Positions 47,303 to 58,053 of a stretch of 64,000 nucleotides of DNA are shown piece by piece. Below the pieces are notes generated by a model. The model was not told the origin of the DNA. It ran no database searches and saw only the letters and a program-made list of their open reading frames with translations. The first letter of the stretch is position 1; the number at the start of each line of letters is the position of its first letter. The translations under genes were made by a program, and so were the position numbers. This stretch comes from Bryopsis sp. KO-2023 (lineage: Eukaryota > Chlorophyta > Ulvophyceae > Bryopsidales > Bryopsidaceae), in NCBI GenBank assembly GCA_030272585.1, contig BSYQ01000004.1, forward strand, positions 1,736,001 to 1,800,000, given 5' to 3'.

Positions 47303-49238
47303 CTATATTTCTGAATTCCCTAAAAGCTTGCCAAGCCACTTGGAGATCCTGCAGGGCAGCAAAAAGTCCAGCATCAGCACCAAAGAACGAATGCTTGAAA
47401 TAGCGAATATGCGGAAGTCCATCTGGCCTTTCAAACAAAAAAATGAGACTTTGCCTGGCATGAAAGGCTGCTGTCCACTTCCTCCGCTGTTGATCGAAGT
47501 CGATGCACCCAACAGCTGCCTGAGCGAATTCGGATTCTGCTGTTCGAACATCTGGGACTTCCTGCGGCCTTGTTGCACCATACCACTGAAGTGCCTGGCC
47601 ACAAATACAACAATCAGCTTCTTTTTTCTTGAGAACAGTCAAATTCGACTCTAAATTTTTCATGCAATAACAACGTTCCAAGCACGATTCGATTCGAATT
47701 TTCTCACCCCTGCCTTGCTGCCGATTGCCTTCGATGGTTCATCGTGCCTGTAAAACGAAAATTCCTTCAGAGTGAACGGGATTATTCCACGAACTCGTCA
47801 GACCTGGAGGATGCAGATGCACTCTACCCGATTGCCTTGGCATGTTGGGGCTCCCCATCCCGTTTTGCCCACCGCCGAAAATCGCATCTTGGCCCATGCC
47901 TTGAATACGTCCACCGAACTGCGTCCGCTGAACCGTAATCTAAGCACAACACCACCACCAAAACACACTTCTCAGTAAGAACTGAAGTGAGGGTCTTATC
48001 GAAACTCGATGCTGGTGGCCAGCTGGACGATTCTATTTCCCTACCTGTCTATGTTGCTGTTGATTGTTTTGAATGGTGGTCGTCATTTTGGGGGATAGGT
48101 GCCCTCCACTGTGGCCGCTCAGCATGCTTCCAGTCTCTTGCAGCTGCTGGTTCTGGGCCTGGACTTTTTTGAACATTTCTTGCAACTTACGGGTCTGCCT
48201 GCAACCGAAAGAAATTTGAATTAGCACCATGGAATGCAAAGAGAGGGACGAGTAGAGTGGCACTTCCTCCATTGAGAATGACTGGCGAGAGCGGGGGCGT
48301 GCAAACGACTTACATAGACTTCTGGGCGTATTTCTGCTGCAATTCGTGATTGTCTCGTTCCAAGCTGCTCTTCTGCTGCGCCACCTCTTGATACTTTCGC
48401 TTGGCCTGAGAGATCCGCAACGAACGCGCGCAGTCAACAAACCCACAATCAATCGATCATGCATGCATGCACGTGTCAGCTGTGGCCTCACCAGCTGATA
48501 TCCATTGTGCACTTCCGCCAGTTTTTGTCGGCACTGATCTTGGACCCTCTGCATTTTCTTTTTGAACTGCGATTCCCTGTACTCATAAAAGAGCTCCAGT
48601 TGCTTGCAGTAGAAATTCACCGCGGCGAGTGCGCTGTTGAGAGCCGTTTCGGGCGACTGGGCGCACAAACTCAGCTGCAAACGAAGTCGCACACAATAAA
48701 CTTGGCATTCCCGTCTATATCGCACCCACCCAGCTCAAATAAAATCGAGACCCCGAGGGGTCGCTGGCGGTGCTGGTAGTTCGAATTGCATATTTTCGAA
48801 AGGGGCTGGGATGAATTCGAATTTCTCCCACCTTGCAGGCTGCGGGCTCTTGCATGGCCGCCACGAGCTTCACGTTACTGCGATGAGCACACAAAGCGAT
48901 CGTATGCCATTCATTTCCCGTTCAAGCCAACACCAGAAAAACAAATAAACCAATCTTCACCAGCCAGCTCGCCCAACCTTTTCGTCACCATGCTTTGGCA
49001 AACGGGGCAGGTTGAATCCGACTCGATCACGTTTTGGGCGCATTTCACACCTGCGCAGTGTTCAAAGGAGACGACGGTCATGGGCAACCTCTACTTCAAA
49101 CAGCGTTTCTTGTCTTGATAATTTCGAAGCCTGGAGTATCCAGGTGCGGCGAAATATCTCACAAAAAAGGTGACCGCATAGCGTCGCGATCGCTTGCATT
49201 TTCGGTTCGACATCGGTCCAGCAGCCATTGCACTTCAT
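47303..49238 (-). CDS. HEI10: HEI10/CCNB1IP1-like RING and coiled-coil SUMO/ubiquitin ligase
   Basis: Exons 49238..49163, 49050..48978, 48878..48833, 48674..48492, 48405..48314, 48198..48045, 47918..47804, 47747..47708, 47594..47303 join in phase (356 aa). HEI10 marks and promotes meiotic crossovers on the synaptonemal complex. The N-terminus is a C3HC4 RING: Cys3, Cys6, Cys21, His23, Cys26, Cys29, Cys40, Cys43, with MKCNGCW matching the conserved family start. Then a coiled coil (FYEYRESQFKKKMQRVQDQC, AKRKYQEVAQQKSSLERD, MQTRKLQEMFKKVQ) and a Gly/Gln/Asn-rich tail with GRIQGMGQ and RRKSQMFEQQNP, as in plant HEI10. The upstream in-frame ATG is not used because the family starts at MKCN. If the 47804 donor is not used, translation ends at 47739 (267 aa). 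The last ~45 residues are uncertain: splicing 47350-47453 out would give another C-terminus. Confidence 0.85.
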
Positions 49239-50294
49239 CTCGCACTTCCGGTGGCAAGCAGTTATGAAAGACCTTATTTCCGAGTGCTGATGTCTAGATT
49301 TGAGAATAGGTTTCTTCTGTTCAGTCGACAAGTAACAGAAAAGGTCTTAGGATGGGGATTCGCAGACTCTTTTTACCCCAAAAGTCCAGAAACTGTGATT
49401 CGACCCAGCGAAAAGCGGTCTGACGAGCAAGTGGCTTCCTCGTGACTAACCCGACAGCTCAGATACTCGCAAAGGAACCATAAATGGTATAAAATTCGGG
49501 TTCATTCCATTCCTTGTGAAACAACTAGCATCCCATTCCTTCAACAGATTTCTTTTTAATTTATATGTATTTCGAACACAATGCTCATCCATTCAACATG
49601 TTGTGAAAAGTAAAGGTGTTAAAATTTTGGACATGAACAAGAACAGCAAGCAAGTTGATATTTTTATCCCTCCCTGCTCACTCTTTTCCTCTACAAATTT
49701 AACTGACATTCCCTTCTTTATTTTCACAATATGAATATGTATTGTGATATCGGGAAAATGAAGATATGGCACCACAATGCACAGTTCTCCTTAGTTGCAT
49801 CCAGGAGTAAAACTCCTGACCAATGAGATTAGAGAAAGCCCCCGAAAGTCACGTGGGAATGGTTTTAAGAGTATATGCTTTTTCGATTGTGAAAGAATTG
49901 ATCCCAAACAGCTCACTCAATGCCATCTGAACGAATCTTGTGAAGCTGAAATTTTTTGCATGGGGTTGCACCAGACTTTCAATCTAAGGTGTTCAGATAT
50001 TTTCATGTTTTTTGATTCTCCATTTGATACGAACGTTTCAGTTTCATCTCTGAACACGTTGAGAAAAAGCCTCCCCAAAATCAAATAACAGTTGGTGGAT
50101 TTTTTTGGTCCACCATTGGCATTGCGCCAAGAGGACGAATTGGACTGCAATATCACTCATCGCTCAGTAAAAAGGATCGCCATGGAAGCGATGCAACGTT
50201 GGAAAAAGAAAAAAAAAAGATGGATTGTTGGTTCGGAAGCGCCTTGGAACGCTTTGAGTTAAGACGGCCTGGAGCTCGATGTGCGAACTGAAGG

Positions 50295-50355
50295 TTTAAA
50301 TCCAGATAGGCCGCGCCCAGAGGGAAAGCTATTTTAATCAAAGTCGCGATCGATC
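50295..50355 (+). promoter_or_regulatory. Core promoter block of oxygenase gene 1 (weak TATA)
   Basis: TTTAAAT at 50295-50301 stands where gene 2 has TATAAATA. TCGCGATCGATC at 50344-50355 follows about 50 bp downstream, then GTCCACGAA. The block is shared by all three tandem genes while flanking sequence diverges. Confidence 0.5.
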
Positions 50356-50505
50356 TCGGCGTCCACGAATTAAGTTTAAGGAGGAGAATGGCTGTGAGTC
50401 CTCTGGGTGCAAATCAAGTTCCAAAGGAAAGGAGAGTCTTGTCCTTTCCCTTTTTTCCCTGGGAGGGGTCTTTTGTAGCATTCATGATTTGCCAAGGGGG
50501 TAGGA

Positions 50506-53135
50506 ATGTCTGATCTGGGAGGGATCTGGGTTGAGGGCTTGCAGAAGGTAAGCAGCCCTTCCTCCTTGAAATTGGTCCAGGGATTGAAAAATCTACATGA
50601 AATCTCCCATGTAAAACCATACCTGCATGCCTTGTGTGGATTTTTTGGAACCAGGTACCAGTGATCGACCTTTCCTTGGATGATGAGACAGTGGGGAAGC
50701 TTTTTTATGATGCCTGCTCAACAACGGGAGCATTCTACAGTGAGAGTGTGGAAAATACAGTGTGACATTGGCTGTTTTCATCTGGATACCAACGAGAAAT
50801 CAGTCCTATGAGGGTCTATTCCATGAGAAATAGAATTAAAACTAAGAAGCATAAAAACGAACAGAAAAACATAGCCAACTTTCGAGCAACAACAAAAATA
50901 ACAGATGCATGAAAATGCCCTGTAAGATTGGGTCAACCATGCCCCCTCGTCAAAAAACAAATATGACATATGTATCCATATTCATGCGATTTCCCAATAT
51001 TCACTCATTGCCCGTCTGTTTCGATGTTTTCCAGTCACCAACCATGGACTCTCGGAATCGTTTGTGGATGGCTATCTTTCCATGGTGAAGAAAATGTACG
51101 ATTTGCCGTTGAAAGAAAAAATGAAACTGCACTCAAATGAGAAGAACAGAGGTTACGTTCCAATGGGCAAGGAAATCTTGAGCAAAGACCAACATGCCAA
51201 GGCTGACACAAAAGAGGGGTTTTTGCTTACCAGAGAGGTGAATGCTTGATTAAATATCCAGGAAAATTTTCGCAGGAAACTGCCTGGAAGGAAGTCGCTA
51301 AATTTTTGGAAAATATTTATGTATTTGTTCGTTTCCTTGTATCCCGACATGGTAGCCCGTCCATCATGCTATAATGAGTCCTTGTATCAGTGTTCGAATG
51401 ACATTCATGTTGTCCATCCATCGATTTATCTATTTTTCTGTGTGCTGTGTGTGAGTATTGACTGGTCCAGCGACTCGAAAAGTGTCGAAAGAAAACAGAA
51501 ACGACAATGGAAGCACAACTATCTTAATATAATGTGTATATTGTTGGTTGTTGGTTTTGAATTGAAACAGATCCCAGCTAGCAGCGATGAAGCTAAGCTG
51601 CCACTGCACGGACAAAATCAATGGTTCGATGAAGCAATCCTACCGGGATTCAGAAAAGCCACTGAAAATTTTCAGGCAGCAATGACTGCACTTGCAACCA
51701 GGTGCCTACTTGCTGCTTTATTATTATTATTATTATTTATGGAGATGGAAAGCTGACCCCTCGGAAGAAAGAAATCGAAAAAAGAAAAAGGGCCCCACCT
51801 TACATATGACTCATGTCAGCAGAATTGGTTTCAACACAGATACCGAATTTGAATTTGTTTCATCCCTGCGATTTTGTTTTCCGTTAGGTTGCTGGGTTAC
51901 TTGGAAATTTCATTGGGGCTCCCAAAAGATTTCTTCGTGAAGTTCTTCGACCGCCCTATGGATTTCTTAAAGCTGCTGAAATATCATCCTGTAGTTTCTG
52001 ACCCCAAGAATGGTATATTCGCTGCAGGTAAACCAAAAAAAATAAATACACGTAGCAAGGTAATGAACATTTTGAACTTTTCAGAGATACAACTGAACAG
52101 TTCAGAAGTTTTTGGAGTCGTCTTGAAGATGGATGTGGGTGCTTGCGGAGTTTGTGATAGAATGCGTGTTTCATTATTCTTATGGTGTTTTCATTCTTGG
52201 ACCTAAAAAACTCGATTGCACAGTGGGCAAGTTCTATTCGAGGCGAAAACCTCAGCCAACTCCAGTCCCTTGGTGTTTAAGTCTTGGAGTGCTGTTGCAT
52301 GTGGTTGCGAACAGGCCCCCACAGGGATTATGGAGTTGCAACTATCATTGCGACGGATGAAGTACCTGGTCTTCAAGTCGAAATTGAGGGCGTGTGGAAC
52401 GATGTCCCACCCATCTCTGGAGCATTCATGATCGTTACTGGAGATCTGTTGGAAAGGTTGAGCTTGTACTTTACAATGAGTGAAAACCAAAACTGTCGCA
52501 CCTCCATTGGGCTGCAATGAGCAATTTTGTGATGAACGGTTGCTCAGTTCATGACTAATGTGCGTTTTGAAATTCTGGATTATTCTGGGGCTGCAATCTA
52601 TCACAAAGCTTCAATTTTTGAACACACACCCGGTTCGGAAATAGTCGAGAGATAACGTCCGGTAAGATATCTTCCAGAAGAAAGTGATATATAATCAATC
52701 GTCAGCTGACGATTGAAACTGCAGTGATTGTTTTCAACTCTTCAATTTTGCATTCTTTTTCGAAAAAAGATACACTTTTTAAGCCATGATGCCCGACCAC
52801 TCAATACTGAGCGATATGGAATCACCACTGGACATATAATACTACATATGTACTTCTTGTTGATTGTTCCTTTTCAAAATTTGGTTACAAATTCTGGTTG
52901 CAGATGGACCAACGGTAAATTCAAGTCGGTCCTTCATCGAGTGATCAACACGGAGGGGAAAGAGAGGTACTCCGTTGGATTCTTTTATGAACCAACTTTT
53001 GACACTCTGGTGGAGGTCATTCCAAGCTGCTGCAACGGGCAGCCACCCAAGCATCCCCCCATTACGTCTGGCCAACACACTCTGCAAAAAATGACCAGCC
53101 ATGTTCATGCTGGGTATGGAAATTCAAGTGCCTAG
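50506..53135 (+). CDS. 2-oxoglutarate/Fe(II) oxygenase 1 (IPNS-like / DOXC type)
   Basis: Seven exons, 50506..50547, 50655..50739, 51035..51237, 51571..51701, 51888..52027, 52315..52456, 52904..53135 (324 aa), all in phase. Soluble, cytosolic; expected to oxidise a small molecule using 2-oxoglutarate and O2, substrate unknown. It begins MSDLGG and shows the N-terminal VPVIDLSLDD strand and an NHGL motif. The double-stranded beta-helix carries the metal ligands His203 and Asp205 (PHRDYG) and His259 (SVLHRV). Arg269 and Ser271 form the canonical RxS 2-oxoglutarate/substrate motif (RYSVGFF). Length is normal for the family. It is the first of three tandem same-strand copies with identical intron positions. 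The second exon follows a donor GTAAGC after the first 14 codons, a layout also seen in gene 2. No defect seen. Confidence 0.9.
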
Positions 53136-53980
53136 GTGACCCAGCACCTCAAAGGATGCAAACTTTTGTGTGAAGTTTTAGGGAGGAACCAAGGCTTTTT
53201 TTGGTGTTAGATTTCAATGCAAAGCGAGTTGTAGTGTATACTAGTTACCCCGGACCAACCCCCCGGCCGCCCTTCGAAATGCATTTGTTGTTTTCAAATT
53301 GTTATTCTTTTTTTGTTTGCTGCAAAGTCGATGTTTTTGTGACTTGCCGATTGAGAAAAGATAATCTCTTAGTTTCTCTTGATGTAATTTTTTTTGTGTG
53401 ATTCATTCTACGTGTGCTGAAAAGAATAAGATTAATGAAAACTGGCATCTCGTTTGGAGCTCCCTTGTATTGATTAGTCCTGTTGGATGGGAATTATCCT
53501 CTCCCAAGTGTTTACTGGCAAGCCACATCTTGCAAACCTTTGGCACCTCAAAATGAATGGAATGTCATGCAAGTTAGAAAGTTTTTTTGGCTTCAGCCAC
53601 CTGATTCTCTTTCACACAAGGCATGAATATGATTGCTCACAATGTGAGAAGGGCTCTCTCTTGCACGATTCGCTTTTGGGGTGGGATCTGGAAAACAGAA
53701 AAAACCATAAAAACTGGCAACCTCCATCGAAAAACTGAGACACCCACGTGCTCCTCCTTGGTTTTGCTGAACCTTTTTCTACTACCACACGCCAGATCGC
53801 TCGCCAAAACCTGCAAAAAAAACCTCATGGCGGCGATCGATCGCATTGCATTGGAAATGAATGGTGCGATGAGTAAGGAGTCCAGCTTCCACCCAGCGGT
53901 CCGCAAAAAAGTTGAAATATCGCGGATCACCATGGGAAACGATGAACGGGAGCTGCGGTTGGAGCAACGAATCCTCTAAA
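53136..53980. other. Spacer between oxygenase genes 1 and 2
   Basis: Mostly AT-rich. A frame on the plus strand near 53828-53979 begins MAAIDRIALEMNGAMSKESS and ends at a stop just before the promoter block of gene 2. It has plausible coding composition, but I recognise nothing and find no counterpart upstream of genes 1 or 3. Not called as a gene. Confidence 0.35.
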
Positions 53981-54025
53981 CACTTTGAGTCAAGACAACC
54001 TGGAGCTTGATGGGCGAACTGAAGG

Positions 54026-54086
54026 TATAAATACAGATAGGCCGCACCCGGAGGGAAAGCTATTTTAGTCGAAGTCGCGATCGATC
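54026..54086 (+). promoter_or_regulatory. Core promoter block of oxygenase gene 2 (canonical TATA)
   Basis: TATAAATA at 54026-54033, then TCGCGATCGATC at 54075-54086 and GTCCACGAA. This is the only one of the three tandem promoters with a consensus TATA box; genes 1 and 3 have TTTAAATC at the same position. Confidence 0.6.
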
Positions 54087-54284
54087 TTGGCGTCCACGAA
54101 TCGAATTTAAGGAGGAGAATAGGGGTGACAATGTGATAATCATATTGAGATTGGACAGAGAGTTGATAATCCCTGGAGTGGCTGTGAGTCCTCTAGGTGC
54201 AAGTCAAGTTCCAAAGGGGCGGAGAGTCTGGTTATTCCTGGGAGGGGTCTTTTGTAGCACTCATGATTTGCCAAGGGGGTGGGA

Positions 54285-56673
54285 ATGTCTGATCTGGGAG
54301 GGGTGTGGGTTGAGGGCTTGCAGAAGGTAAGCAGCCCTTCCTCCTTGAAATTGGTCCAGGGATGAAATCTCCCATGTAAAACCATACCTGTATAATTTGT
54401 GTGTGTGGATGTTTTTGGAACCAGGTACCAGTGATCGACCTTTCCTTGGATGATGAGACAGTGGGGAAGCTTTTCTATGAGGCCTGCTCGAAAATTGGAG
54501 CATTCTACAGTGAGAGTGTGAAAAATACAGTGTGACACTCAGTAATGTGAGGGTCGATTCCATTCCTTCACTATATATCCTGTTTTTTTGCCATTTTGAA
54601 TGCTGCTCATTGACTGAATTTCCAACAACAGCAAAAAAAATGAAATTCAGATGAAAATATCCTGTGAGATTGAGTCCCTCATCCCCCTCCCCCCAAAATC
54701 ATGTGAATTCCCAATACAAAATGCTTAATTTTCCTTGCCCGTCTGTTTCAATGTTTTCCAGTCACCAATCATGGACTCTCGGAATCGTTTGTGGATGGCT
54801 ACTTTTCCGAGGCGAAGAAAATGTTTGATCTGCCCTTGGAAGAAAAATTGAAACTGCACGCAAACGAAAGCAACAGGGGTTACGTTCCGATGGGCAAGGA
54901 AATATTGAGCAAAGACCAACATGCCAAGCCTGACACAAAAGAGGGATTTACGGTTGCCAGAGAGGTGAATGCTTGATTAAATGTCCAATAAGACTTTGCC
55001 TGGATACAAGCCGTCGGTGGTTTGAAGAGAGTTAATTTTAATTTGTTTTATTTGTTCATGCATTTTTTCTTTTTTTTCTTTTTTAAATGTAGGACACTGA
55101 GGGTGACAGCCCCGTGTAGCTCATTCACTTTGCAAATGAGTGATGGGCCCACCGCTCTACGATAATAAAACATGACCGATGTCGTGTCATCTGTCTGTCT
55201 GTCTGTCTGTGTGTGTGTGTCTGTGTGTGTGTCCATTCATGTAGCTATCTAAATTAAAAGATAAATAGGTCCAGTGGATTAATGTACATGGTCGTCTTCC
55301 TTTCCTGGGGGAACTGATCTGAGTTGCTTTTGTTGCTGGTTTTGAATTGGAACAGATCCCAGCTGGCAGCGATGAAGCTAAGCTGCCATTCCACGGAGAA
55401 AATCAATGGTTTGATGAAGCTCTCCTACCGGGATTCAGAAAAGCAACTGAAGAATATCAGGCAGCAATGACCGCACTTGCAACCAGGTGCCTAATTGCTG
55501 CTTTGAACAATATGCCTGGGGATGGAAACAGAAAAACCAAGAAAAATTACAAAAGGGCCCTCAACTTACATAATGTGATTCGTGGAGGTAGAATTGGTTT
55601 CAATACAATGACCGAACTTCCCATTTAGCATTTAGCTTATTTTTTGCAATTTCCATGCACCCTACACCAGAAAATCCAATTTTTGTGTTTTGTTTCATCG
55701 CTTTGAATGTTTTTTTAGGTTGCTGGGTTACTTGGAAATCTCATTGGGGCTTCCCAAAGATTTCTTTGTGAAGTGCTTCGAGCGCCCTGTTGATTTTTTC
55801 AGGCTGCTGAAATATCCTCCTGTAGTTTCTGACCCCTCGAATGGCATATTCGCTGCAAGTAAGCCAATAGAAAAAAGTAATAGAGAAAAGGGAAAGAAAA
55901 TTTAGAACTTGTCAGAGAAAGAATTGGACATTTTGTCTTGCCACTTTCACAGTTTCAAATTAGATCGTCTTTACACTTCCATAAGTGTGAGAGTGTGACA
56001 CACTTTCTGAAATTTGAAGCACTTCTGCATTTTACTGAGGATCGTGTGGCGCTTTCCTCAATTTTAGATGGCCAAGTCAATGCTCAATTCAGTTGCATGT
56101 GGTTACGAACAGGACCCCACAGGGATTTTGGAGTCGCAAGTATACTTGCAACGAATGAAGTACCTGGCCTTCAAGCCGAAATTGAGGGGGTGTGGACCGA
56201 TGTCCCACCCATCCCTGGAGCATTCATAATTGTTACAGGAGATCTGTTGGAAAGGTTGGGAGTGAAAACCGTTACACCTCCATCAAGCTGCAATAAGCAA
56301 CTTTGTGATTGTTGCTCAGTTCATGACTAATTCATGTTTTGAAATGGGGTATGGGGTCGCCATCTGCCCCAAAACTTCTGAGGCGACATGGAATGCGATA
56401 CGTAATCAATTTCTTCTCAGTCTTACACATTTTGGCCATGGTTGCAGATGGACCAACGGTAAATTCAAGTCGGTCCTTCATCGAGTAGTCAACATGGAGG
56501 GGAAAGAGAGGTACTGCATGGCGTTTTTCTACGAACCAACTTTTGACACTCTGGTGGAGGTCATTCCAAGCTGCTGTGATGGGCAACCCCCCAAGCATCC
56601 CCCCATTCTGTCCGGTCAACACCTTCTGCAAAAAGCCGCTGGCCATGTTTTTGCTGGCCTCAGTAGTAGCTAG
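54285..56673 (+). CDS. 2-oxoglutarate/Fe(II) oxygenase 2 (IPNS-like), RxS changed to RxC
   Basis: Seven exons, 54285..54326, 54425..54509, 54762..54964, 55356..55486, 55719..55858, 56113..56254, 56448..56673 (322 aa), the same lengths as gene 1 except the last exon. Starts MSDLGGVWVEGLQK. Metal ligands His203, Asp205 (PHRDFG) and His259 are kept. In the RxS position it reads ERYCMAFF, so the Ser is Cys271. That residue normally hydrogen-bonds the 2-oxoglutarate carboxylate, so cofactor or substrate binding may differ. Its promoter has the strongest TATA box of the three. The frame is intact. A TGTC/TG microsatellite sits in intron 3 at about 55190-55232. Confidence 0.88.
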
Positions 56674-57590
56674 TCCCTTGGTTGATAATAGAAAATTCCA
56701 GCACCTTGGAAAGGATATGGCTATTTTTAAGTTTTAGGGGGGAAGCTAGGCTTTGCTTGGTTTCAATACAACCGGTCCGGCTCCGGACCTGACATCCTAT
56801 GATGCACATTTTCGATTTTTTATTTTACGTTGGCGGGTTGGACGTTTTGGTGACTTTGCCAATTGAAGAAAACAACTTGAGACCTCGTTGGGAGCTCTTT
56901 TGTGTCAATATCACTGAATATGATCAGTTCTGAAATATTTTGCTCTTCTGACTGTCCACTGGGAAGCCACATATGCGATAGAGAATGGTCATTTGTGAGA
57001 AAATGCTCCATTGTGACATGGTGCAAAATCACCACCACGAAACAAATGCGTGCAAGTCATAAATCATGCTTGGTCCCATTAAAAAAGTGTTGTGTCAGAC
57101 CCAATTGAATGAGATTATTTATAGTACAGATCGGATCTTGGCAGCAGGGATATAGTCGTCGTCTTGGTTGTATCTAGGTCTTTCTGTAAGCTTCGATATG
57201 TTGTTTGTTGTATGGGCGAAGTAACAAAAGCTTAAATAAAAAATACATGTTCGAAAAGGAAACATACTTTGTGGGTATAATAGGTCCTGATTCAGATTCA
57301 GAACCCCAAACACCTGCACCCCCCCCCACACACTTCACCATCAACAGCGCCGGCAGCGGCACCTACATGATTCTTGGCCGAAAAAAGTGCATGTTATTTC
57401 GATCCATTTCCCATTTCCCTTGGACAATTCCCGCTCCAACGTCGAAAATTAGATTCGGGGTCGCGCGAAACGACTTACTCAGTACCAAATTCGTAAAGCC
57501 TAACGCCAGCACGGCGCACGCGTGCGTTGAACCGTGGATATTTACATACTTATCTATGGATGCAACACAATCCGTGGTTGGTTCGTGAAG
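56674..57590. other. Spacer between oxygenase genes 2 and 3
   Basis: No gene recognised. A plus-strand frame at 57205-57588 is not recognisable and lacks splice or promoter support. Its C-run and CACA-rich middle (57320-57345) is low complexity. Confidence 0.4.
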
Positions 57591-57667
57591 CAATCGACTG
57601 TTGGTTCGCGAGCACCTCGAAACGCTTTTAGTTAAGACGGCCTGGAGCTCGATGGGCGAACTGAAGG

Positions 57668-57724
57668 TTTAAATCCAGTTTTCCAGTCCACGGAAAACTG
57701 TTTTACACCTTGTCGCGATCGATC
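57668..57724 (+). promoter_or_regulatory. Core promoter block of oxygenase gene 3 (weak TATA)
   Basis: TTTAAATC at 57668-57675 and TCGCGATCGATC at 57713-57724. The sequence between them differs from genes 1 and 2, whereas the two motifs are kept. Confidence 0.5.
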
Positions 57725-58053
57725 TCAGCGTCCACGAAACAAATTTAAGGAGAAAAATAGCACCAGTGGGGTGTCCATGTGATTGGATCGAGAATTGATA
57801 ATCCCTGGAGTGGCTTTGAGTCCTCTGGGTCCAAATAAAGTTTCGAAGGGGTTTCAAAGGAGAGTCTTGTCCTTTCCCCTGTTTTTGCTGGGGGGTGGAA
57901 ATCTCTGATCAGGGAGGGGTCTGGGTTGAAGTCATGCAGAAGTTTAGCAACACCTCCTCCTAAAAATAAATTGTCGAGGGGTTGAAAAGTCCACATGAAA
58001 TCTCCTATGTGAAACCAAACCTTCATGCCTTGTGTGTGGGTTTTTGGAACCAG

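Noticed and set aside
55190-55232. TGTC/TG tract considered as a CRISPR-like or regulatory array
   Set aside because: A simple microsatellite inside an oxygenase intron; no spacer structure.
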